From the NCBI GenBank assembly GCA_003990745.1, contig RBNI01000795.1, positions 1 to 26,875 on the forward strand: a stretch of DNA of 26,875 nucleotides. The letters are read 5' to 3'. The position numbers and the translations under genes are program-made. The stretch is from Jimgerdemannia flammicorona (lineage: Eukaryota > Mucoromycota > Endogonomycetes > Endogonales > Endogonaceae). Below the pieces are notes generated by a model. That model saw only the letters and a list, made by a program, of their open reading frames with translations, had not been told where the DNA came from and ran no database searches. Positions 19,018 to 26,875 of the stretch are shown here, piece by piece. Position 1 is the first letter of the stretch. Each line of letters starts with the position of its first letter.

Positions 19018-21461
19018 AAAACAGTCACCCAGCAGAGAAAAGGAAGAGACTGGTAGGAAGGCCATCCAGAAATATCAGCAGAAGAATGATCCAGAAAGAA
19101 GATGAAGAGCATGAGGAGGAACAGGTAGAAATACCTCTCTGAACTCCCTCACCATTTGTGCCTGAAACAAATGAGCTTCCACCAGAAGATGAAGAAATGG
19201 AACAAGAAGAATGGGAACCTATATCCCTGAAGCCTAAGAAGAAGTACACTCCAAAGACTATGCCTAGAGACATTTACAATGAAGCCTGGCAGAAGATTCA
19301 AGAAGCCAAGATGGAAGTCCCTCTCCTGCAGTTCTTGCAACTGACACCAGCTGGAGTTTGAAACAAATTGCTGAGAACATCAAGGTCTAGCACTGGCCGA
19401 GTTCCAATCCCACAGCAAGAACCAGCTTCCATCTCTGTCCAAGCAGCCAAAAGACATATCAGCACTTATTTACACAGAGATATTGGAGGACAAAAAGCAA
19501 AAATTCTTATAGACACAGGAGCAGCTATCTGTGTCATTGCCAAACGATTCTTGGACACCCTCCAATGGCCTATTGATGGACTATCCAACCTCAGCATCAT
19601 AGTAGCAGATGGAGCCCAAACTCAACCCCATGGAGAAGTATGAAACATCACCATTTCTCTGGGACACATTCAGTTCTCTATTCCCAAAGCTGTTGTCACA
19701 GAAGCTGTCACCTATGACATGATTCTTGGCACCAACTGGATGAAGGAAATGAATGCAGTTGTTGATATCGGCCAACAAGTACTCAAGTTTGACTATCGAG
19801 GCAAGAAGTACAGAGTTAAGGTGACTAGCTATGAACAATCAAAGAAGAAGAAGAAGGTTACCATTCAAGAAGAATATGCCAGCAGTGAAGAGTCTACTAC
19901 AGAAGAGGAAGAAGAATCTGAAGATGGAAATGATCCCAGACTCAATCCCTGAATTAACCTTGTGGATGACAGACGAGAAGACAATGTGTGGGCCAAGAAT
20001 ACCATCCCTATCACCATTGGAGCCATTGCAGGAGAAATCAAACGATGCCCTACATGCCCCAAGAGACACAGGTGTCCTGAGCACTCCTCCAAAATTATGG
20101 GAACAAGGAAATTGCCTGGCACAGCCTGTCCAGAGTGTAGAAGAAAGAAGAAGAAATGCAGATATGTTCCAGAAATACCTGCAATGGAAGCTGCAGAAGT
20201 ACAAGCGATTTGGGGTCAAGAATCATCTGAGGAAGAAGAAACTTCTGATGAAGAAGTTCCTGAACAAGAAGCACCCAATGAAGAAGAGGTCCCCAAACTC
20301 ATTCCCTGGGATGACTCTTGCTGGACACCACCTGAAGACAATGACCCCTGGAACATAGAAGAAGGATCCAGTACAATCACCATTGTTCCCAAGAAAGAAA
20401 CCCACCAAGAGAAAGCTTTTTGGCTAGGAAGATGTCTACACCAAATGGTCTTCCACTCTCCCCGAGACTACTGCTACCAGTGTCATCTGTTGGACCAACA
20501 AGAAAGACAGAGACCCCAGAGAACAGAACCCCCAACTACTCTTACACAGTCCACTATCTTTCAAGAAGTCACCACAAGGTTACAAAGTCGATTTAGGGGA
20601 CAAGGTTTCTTCACCTGAACAGAAATATACCCCTTGTCTACCCTTCCCCCAATCTATAATCAAGATGGGTACCAATTTCTAAGACAACAAGAGATAAATA
20701 GCCAGGAATATCATTTTCGAGCAATGGGATATTGCAACCATGGGAGACACCCTGACTGCCAAGACTGCAGACATCAGAAGATTCACCTTAGTCATGATGT
20801 TGCAGTGCATACTTTGAAGAAAGGAGATAACCAAAGTCAGATCCAAAAAAGCCAGATTCGAAAATGTCAGACCAACAAGCCAGGAAGAAGAATCTTCAAG
20901 ATATATGATTTGGGAGAAGATATCCTAGCTCTCATCAGACATGCTACCTGCCAAGGATGGGCAGAGGATGCTGCCAACTTCATGGAAGCCCTAGACCCTA
21001 CAGGAAGAAGGGGAATTAATTATCTCTGAGACCCTTCTACTGGAGCCAGATGGCCACACCTCAACCTCAGAGCTTGGAGGCTCTCTGCTAGTGGAGCTTC
21101 AGCCCTAGGAAAGCCTGAACTCAGCAAGGATATTGCCCAGTATGCCCTGCTGCACCCAAAGGCCAAACCCCCGACCAAAGCCCACCCAGAAGATGTAGGA
21201 TATGATCTTCACAGCCTGGAGGATGAATCTATCAAGCCTGGAAAAACCTTCATGGTCAGAACTGGATTAGCCATGCAGCCACCCCAAGGAGCTTATATTC
21301 AACTGACCTCAAGGTCCGGACTTGCCAGACAAGGGATAACCATAGAAGGAGGAACCATTGACCCTAGATATACAGGCAAAATCAAGGTTATCCTATATAA
21401 TAGTAGTGCAGAATGGCACCGAATCATTAGAGGACAGAAGATTGCCCAGCAGTCTTCATGA
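19011..21461 (+). pseudogene. Protease, Cys-rich linker and most of a dUTPase, element 2
   Basis: Frame 3 follows gag by a -1 step. The protease has DTGA at 19512-19523 and MILGTNW near 19719. About 430 codons follow with Glu/Ser-rich acidic runs and three cysteine groups: CPTCPKRHRC plus CPECRRKKKKC near 20046-20160, CYQC near 20473, and CNHGRHPDCQDC near 20733. dUTPase motifs follow: GYDL at 21198-21209 (motif 1), SRSGLA at 21309-21326 (motif 2), GTIDPRYTG at 21351-21377 with the catalytic Asp (motif 3), and RGQKIAQQ at about 21429-21452 (motif 4). Stops at 19140, 19359, 19641, 19950, 20616 and 21027 show decay. A dUTPase would hydrolyse dUTP and limit uracil in cDNA. The linker's role is unknown. 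Confidence 0.8.
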
Positions 21462-21952
21462 AGGTCAAGACCCCACAGTTACAGGAAGTCTCCAAACTAA
21501 CTGAAGGAACAAGACAAGCAAAGGGATTTGGAAGTTCAGACAGGAAAGAGGTACATCTCCTTCAAGTCAACCACCTCAAGAGGAATGTTCCCCAGCAAGT
21601 GTACCAGCAACCAGTTAGACTGCACAAGAATCTCATCCTGGAGCCTGGAGAGCAAACTACCTTCGAAATCTTTGCACCACCCAATCTGAGAAACCTCTTC
21701 TTTGAACCCAAGGAAGATATTCCAAACCTGGACATAGAGGGATACACATTCCCTGACAAGATGAATCCAGTACACTCCCAAGGAACCAACCAAAGTTGGA
21801 AGACCATCATTTTGCCAAAAGGAACTATCATAGGACATCTGGTGCCTTTTCTCAACCGAACTCATAGGGAAGTTTATGAACTAAACCTATCGGGAAATGG
21901 CAAAAGGTCCCAGAAGAAAGGAAAGGCCCCTCTGCGACCCAGGAGACAGTGA
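21458..21952 (+). pseudogene. dUTPase C-terminal motif 5 and a beta-rich linker, element 2
   Basis: Reading resumes in frame 2. GFGSS at 21524-21538 is the glycine-rich motif 5 that closes over the nucleotide in trimeric dUTPases, so the enzyme spans the frame change at about 21453. After it come about 130 residues with LEPGEQTTFEIFAP and ILPKGTIIGHLVPF. This pattern resembles the beta-rich domain between protease and RT in some gypsy elements. The ATG at 21458 overlaps the previous TGA as ATGA. A one-base deletion in CAGCAGTCTTC explains the break best, but a -1 ribosomal shift is possible. Confidence 0.7.
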
Positions 21953-23364
21953 AGCCTTCCACCAACATTGGAGAAGAATTGACACCTCAACAACAGCAAC
22001 AACTAGTAGAACTTCTCAATAAATATCAAGATATCTTCACCACTGATTATGGCAACCTGCCATACAATCCATCATATCACCACTACATAAATACAGGAAG
22101 TGCAACACCCATCTGGCAGAAACCCTATAGAATACCCCATCACTTGAAAACATTTGAAAAGGAGCACATCCAAGAACTCTTAGACAATGGAGTCATCCGA
22201 CCCTCTACCAGCCCCTGGGCCAGTCCTATACTTATTGTACCAAAGAAAGGAGGATGGAGACTTTGTGTGGATTACAGAAAACTCAATTCAGTCACTGAAA
22301 AGGATGCCTATCCTCTGCCCAGAATCGATGACCTTTTGGATCAGTTACAAGATGCCAGATACTTCAGCAGTATGGACCTCTTCACAGGATTCCATGAGAT
22401 CCCCATGGACCCCAAGGACATTCAAAAGACAGCCTTCCTTGCTCTAGGAAAACTGTTTGAGTATCTCCGAATGCCCTTTGGACTTTGCAATGCACCCCCC
22501 ACCTTCCAGAGGATGATGAATTCAGTCTATGCCCCTTTGATTCACTACTGCCTGATTGTATACATGGATAATTCCAACATCTATTCAGCAAATTTCGAAG
22601 AACACCTGCACCACCTAGAGGAATTCTTCAAGCTTACCCACAAAAACCACTTGAGACTAAATACAAAGAAATGCTACTTTGGGAAACAGAAACTCAAATT
22701 CCTTGGATTCATAGTCTCAAAAGAAGGAACCCATGCAGATCCAAAGAAAACCGAGAAGATCAACGATTGGCCAGTACCCAAGACCCCAAAGGAGACACTA
22801 TCATTTCTGATGCTAGTATCCTATTACAGAAGGTTTATTAAGAACTTTGCTCAAATCGCTGCCCCAATCCAGATCCTTCTCAAGAAAGGAGTGCCATTCA
22901 AATGGACAGAATCACAAGGAAAAGCCTTCAAGGAACTCAAAAATCACATGACTACAGCACCAATCCTTGTGCGCCCCAATCTACAGAAGCCATTCATCTT
23001 GTATACAGATGCTTCTAAAGATGGCCTTAGAGCAGTTCTAGCCCAGAAAGGATCTGATCAATAGCACCATGTGATAGCTTATACAAGCAGAGCTACCAAT
23101 CAGCAGCAGATGAACTATGGTAGCACTAAACTGGAATGCCTTGCAGTCATATGGGCAGTCACCCTATTCAAGCATTACTTCATCGGAAAAAGATTCACCC
23201 TGATCACAGACCATGCAGCCCTCAAATGGTTATTCAACTACAAAGAACCCACAGGAATCCTAGCCTGCTGCATCCTTATCCTTCAGGATTACAAAATCAC
23301 CATCATCCACAAAGTGGGGAAAGCTCACAACAATGTTGATGTACTTTCCCACCAGCCCCAATGA
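21949..23364 (+). pseudogene. Reverse transcriptase and RNase H of element 2, catalytically altered
   Basis: The longest open stretch of the element is in frame 1. RT shows IRPSTSPWASPILIVPKKGG, CVDYRKLN, PLPRID, MDLFTGFHEI and MPFGLCNAPPTFQ. The YxDD box reads YMDN at 22561-22572 (AAT for GAT), which removes a metal-binding Asp. RNase H shows YTDASKDGLRAVLAQ (Arg where Gly is usual), YGSTKLECLAVIWA and LITDHAALKWL. It ends DVLSHQPQ where ALSR is typical. There is one internal stop, TAG at 23062. The frame can be traced back through GTG at 21949, which overlaps the TGA of the previous module. Length and order are normal for Ty3/gypsy. Confidence 0.9.
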
Positions 23365-24428
23365 ACCAGAAGAAGGGTGTCCCGAGGAACTACACTCTAA
23401 AGGAAGCTCCTCAGACCATCAAGGCACCAGAAGATCTCATCCGAAAAGAACATCAGAAAGCCCATCAAGGACAGACAAGCACAGAAGACAAGATTCGAAA
23501 ACTGTCTCAACATTGGCCTCACCTCAGAACTCAAGTCCAAGACATCATCCAGAAATATGACACTTGCCAGAAGTACCAAGGAAAGAAGAACTATCAAGCC
23601 CCTTTGCAACCGATTCCCCCACCCACTCACATCTTTCAGAGATGGGGAGTAGATGTAATTGGACCTCTACCAGTTACACCAAGAAGAAACAAATACATCC
23701 TTGTATTTATAGAACATCTGACCAAGTGGCCCAAGGCTTTCCCAATGGAAATCGCAGATGCCTTAACCATTGTAGGCCTTCTCCATGGACTCACACTCAG
23801 ATATGGACCCCCAGAAGAACTCATCTCTGACCAAGGCACAGAATTCATCAATAACATAATCACAAGTTATGCCTGAATTCACAAGATCCACCTCAAAAGG
23901 ACTACATCATACCACCCCCAGACCAATGGCATGACAGAAAGAATGAACCAGACTATCAAGAAAGGACTTGTCCAAGTCAACCCTACTAATTGGGACCTCT
24001 GCTTACCTGAGATCCTATGGGAAATTCAGAATACCCCTGCTACATCTACCAAACAAAAGCCATTCGAAATGATGTTTGCCAAGAGAACCAGAACCACTGA
24101 CCATGAGAATCTCGGAGACCTCCTCAAGAAGGCAGAACAGTTACAAAATCAAGCCCAAGGATAGATTATCAAAGCCCAGGAAAGACAAAAGAAGTACTAT
24201 AACCAAAAACAGAAGGATCAGAAGATCAAGATTGGAGATCAAGTTCTAGTTTGGAGAAGCATGATTGAGACAAACTTTGCCACCAAACTAGAACCAAAAT
24301 AGAAAGGACCTTATCTTGTACACAACATCAGAGGAACCAGTATCTATTTAAGAAGTATGGATGGACGAACCCTGAGGACCCCAGTACACATCAATCATCT
24401 CAAACTATATTTCCCCTCTATACCATGA
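23361..24428 (+). pseudogene. Integrase of element 2
   Basis: Frame 3 begins at an ATG overlapping the RNase H stop (ATGA at 23361-23364). The zinc-binding region keeps EHQKAHQG, but its first Cys is Tyr (KYDTCQKYQ). The DDE core is intact: WGVDVIGPLP, LISDQGTEF and NGMTERMN. The C-terminal part (IGDQVLVWR, PYLVHNI, VHINHLK) is of the usual type. No chromodomain follows, unlike element 1. Stops at 23874, 24165 and 24300 interrupt it. It would have inserted cDNA with 4-bp staggered cuts, as the two target duplications in this window show. Confidence 0.88.
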
Positions 24429-24940
24429 GCCAAAAGATTGATCAGCGCCTCCAGACATTGGTCCTCAGCTCCTTCCAAGCCCTACCAGTCCCTCTACCCC
24501 AATTTGGCCAAGCCAATGGAAGCCCCCTTCAAAGGATCCAAGCTCATCAAGAAAATCTCACCTTGGCCAGACACCTACTACAAGTCCACCAACTGCAGGC
24601 CTATTATGCAATCAGTGAACAATTGCAGAACCTCCCAGCCCCAGAACAGACCTACATCAGGAACACCACAGGTCTGACCAGAAGAGACACTACTGCTACA
24701 GACAGACTATACACCATTTACAAATGAAATGTTACAGCCCTGACACAGGCACAATTCTCTCTGAATGATATTCAAGGAATGAACCCTGTTACCTATTTGA
24801 GCATCATCAACTCCATCGAAATCCTATTCCCTGAAGAAGAAGAAGAGCCCATAGAATGGAGTAACCCCAGTACAGACAATGAAGATGACGGAATAGGTAT
24901 AGATGCAGAAGCAGCCTATACTTATTGGGATGATGACTGA
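24425..24940 (+). pseudogene. ORF3 of element 2: short acidic-tailed protein after integrase
   Basis: The ATG at 24425 overlaps the integrase stop (ATGA). The frame is 172 codons long including the stop, with one internal stop (TGA at 24725). The N-terminal two thirds look helical and Gln-rich (ARHLLQVHQLQAYYAISEQL). The C-terminus is strongly acidic (FPEEEEEPIEW) and ends YTYWDDD. No signal peptide, membrane segment or zinc motif is seen. Position, helical core and acidic tail parallel ORF3 of element 1, with a weak local match at YYxIS..L. The function is unknown; I know of no described family. Confidence 0.65.
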
Positions 24941-24967
24941 AGAATAGTCTGAGACAGACTACCCTTC

Positions 24968-24979
24968 AGTGGGGGCTGA
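24968..24979 (+). promoter_or_regulatory. Polypurine tract of element 2
   Basis: AGTGGGGGCTGA lies directly before the 3' LTR start, in the position where plus-strand DNA priming occurs. It is short and interrupted by pyrimidines, possibly through decay. Confidence 0.6.
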
Positions 24980-26424
24980 TGTGACAAACCAAAATATATA
25001 ACCCAAATTATATCTTAACAAGATGATGTGAATAATTAGGCAAGATGATGCGAACACAGAGTATAGTAACCAGCAACCATTGCTGTGGAAAACTGTATAA
25101 ATAGCCAGAGATACTAGAAAGGGTCTGTTTACCTGTACAGACTCTGTACACCACACAGACTCTGTACACTGTACAGGTCCTATACACCGTACAGACTCTG
25201 TACATCTGCCATAAGTAGCAGATCTATAGTTAGCCACATAGCAACCAGATAGTAACCAACTTGTATAAATTACCCCAGAGACAAGAGTGAATAAACCTCA
25301 GTCTGAAATTGAATCCAAAAGCAAAAGACAAGTCTGCCTACCACACTTTGAGAGGAACTCTACAGCCACTGTTAGGAGATTGTGAGCATTGGTCCCCTTT
25401 TCCACTCTGGTCCACTTTCCAATACAAAGCTTGAAGATTTGCCACCTAAGTTCAAGGAGAACTTCACCACCTTTGAAGAACCTGCCACTTAAGGAATAAG
25501 CCATGCTATTGATACACTTGCCAGATAAGCCTGAAGAACTCCAGTTTCCACATTCCCAGAGAGCCTTGCCACAAGCCAGTCCTTGATGAAACTTTGCAGT
25601 AGAGCCAGTCTATTGATGCAACTCTGCACAAACGAAGCCAGTCTTGATATAACTTGCCAAGAATCTGAGTTATTTCCCAGAAGCCCACCGATTCCGGAGA
25701 ATCCACATTACCTGCAGTTTTCGAGTTATTTGCATTCTCAGAAGAACCCATACCATTCGAGTAGTATTCCCAGTTGAAGCCGATTCAGGAAGAATTCACG
25801 CCATCTGAGTTGTCCAAGTTATATGCATCATCTGCCGTTTTGAAGTTATCTGCATTCCCAGAGGACCCAAGTATTATTTCTAGAGAGCCCAAGTTACCCG
25901 CACCATCCGAGTTATTTGTCATTCCCAGTGAGCTCATTATAGAAGAATCCATACCATACAAGTTCCAGAGAGCCAAATTGAGTCATCTGCCAAATTATCA
26001 GAACATCCGCATAAGGAACCCACTGTGCTATACAAAGATTGCCTATTACCCAAGAAGGAGAACCATTAAATTGCTAGACTGTCATGCACAAGAAGATCGT
26101 CGCACTATACAAAGATTGTCGCACCAAGACTGTCACCTAGAAATCACATACTTTTGGAAATTACCTCACTATACAAAATTATACCATTCTCAGTTGACCC
26201 AAGAAGGAAGTCCATTTACACACAAATCACCGCTACACCCAGAGAACCGTCCCAATAAGGAAACTACTCACAGATATCCAGATTGACTATTATACTACTA
26301 AACACCAAGGACCTCAAGAATCTTAGAACATTTTGTTGCTTTTTAACAAAGTAACTGAGGGCTAAAGCCAAACTATATCAACCCCCAACCTTGTAATTTG
26401 CCTCTATTGAGTCAGCACATTACA
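24980..26424 (+). repeat. 3' LTR of element 2
   Basis: This 1445-bp LTR begins TGTGACAAACC and ends GCACATTACA, with the same landmarks as the 5' LTR. The palindrome array is at 25135-25206, with its third unit mutated in one arm (CCTATAC). An internal copy of the primer-site motif is present but mutated (TGAGGGCTA, 26355-26363). CTAT follows at 26425. Confidence 0.92.
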
Positions 26425-26612
26425 CTATAAATGATATACATTTTACTATTCCACTAACTACAATATCCCAACCCACTACCCAATCCCCTGAGAGAGACTC
26501 TCCCCTCTCCCCCCTATATCTTTATAACTGAAGGCTACTTTACTATCTCTTACTATAATCTAAATTTATCTCTATTATATGTATAAACAAGAGAACTGAT
26601 ATCTTTAGATAT
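26425..26612 (+). repeat. Right flank of element 2, probably continuing the older interrupted LTR
   Basis: This 188-bp segment starts with the right CTAT target copy and is AT-rich with a C-rich stretch near 26483-26513. By position it must have joined the sequence ending at 15963 before element 2 inserted. It is therefore probably the same diverged LTR or its flank. No terminus was recognised. Confidence 0.45.
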
Positions 26613-26875
26613 TGTAACGTGCCGGCTCAATAGAGGCAAATTACAAGGTTGGGGGTTGATGTAGTTTGGCTTGAGCCCCCAGTTACTTTGTTAAAAGCAA
26701 CAAAATGTTCTTGGTGTTTAGCGGTATAATAGTCAAGATCTGGATACTGTGCGAGCGGTTTCCTTTTTGGGACGGTTCTCTGGGTGTAGCGGCGATTTGT
26801 GTGTGAATGGACTTCCTTCTTGGGTCAACTGGGAATGGCACAATTTCTGTGTAGCGCGACGATCTCCTTGTGCGT
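26613..26875 (-). repeat. Element 2-family LTR in reverse orientation, truncated by the window end
   Basis: It starts TGTAACGTGCCGGCTC, the reverse complement of the LTR 3' end, and matches the LTR U5 backwards to the window end. CpG sites such as GTGCCGGCTC, GCGAGCGG and GCGGCGATT are retained, as in the solo LTR. It may be a solo LTR or the end of another element lying to the right. Confidence 0.85.

Larger units (their letters stand above)
15964..26424 (+). mobile_element. Element 2: full-length Ty3/gypsy retrotransposon carrying a dUTPase
   Basis: The element is 10,461 bp, with LTRs at 15964-17407 and 24980-26424. The target duplication CTAT is at 15960-15963 and 26425-26428. The LTRs differ at roughly a tenth of positions over their first 125 bp, mostly by transitions, which marks an old insertion. 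Internal order is primer site, gag, protease, Cys-rich linker, dUTPase, RT-RNase H, integrase, ORF3 and polypurine tract. I count about 15 in-frame stops, so it is inactive. Coding modules change frame by -1 at each of five boundaries. Confidence 0.92.

Overview
The window is eukaryotic nuclear DNA, most likely fungal. It combines a gene with 27 predicted exons and short GT..AG introns with three or more generations of Ty3/gypsy LTR retrotransposon sequence. The gene's central domain recalls leucine-rich-repeat proteins I associate with Mucoromycota such as Mortierella and arbuscular mycorrhizal relatives. Host assignment to that group is an inference from memory and only moderately secure. 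No tRNA, rRNA or CRISPR array was recognised.

Layout. (1) 1-5556: 3' part of a decayed chromodomain-bearing Ty3/gypsy element (element 1), running protease, reverse transcriptase, RNase H, integrase, chromodomain, an extra acidic ORF with two PPxY motifs, and a probable 3' LTR. (2) 5557-7066: debris, including an unrecognised fragment on + and a gag-like Gln/Ser-rich pseudogene on -. (3) 7498-12932: an apparently intact gene for a SAM-LRR protein of about 930 residues. Its repeat region is 16 consecutive exons of exactly 84 nt, all in the same phase, each encoding one 28-residue leucine-rich repeat, followed by a terminal repeat exon. (4) 13604-14959: a solo LTR with ATAC target-site duplication. 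(5) 15252-15963 and 26425-26612: two sides of an older related LTR sequence, split by (6) 15964-26424: a complete 10.46-kb Ty3/gypsy element (element 2) with 1.44-kb LTRs, CTAT target duplication and a tRNA-Pro-like primer site. Its modules are gag, protease, a Cys-rich linker, dUTPase, RT-RNase H, integrase and ORF3. (7) 26613-26875: a further copy of the same LTR in reverse orientation, cut by the window end.

How it fits together. Both retroelements are dead: in-frame stops, frameshifts and changed catalytic residues (integrase Glu to Lys in element 1; YMDD to YMDN in RT of element 2). Many stops look like CGA to TGA or TGG/CAG to TAG/TGA changes, as expected from cytosine deamination of silenced repeats. 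The LRR gene between them keeps an open frame across all predicted exons, so it is probably functional. The points most worth a second look are the one-exon-per-repeat LRR array, the dUTPase and Zn2Cys6-like cluster inside a fungal Ty3 pol, the unexplained ORF3 behind integrase in two different elements, and a four-unit palindrome array with compensatory changes near the predicted LTR transcription start.
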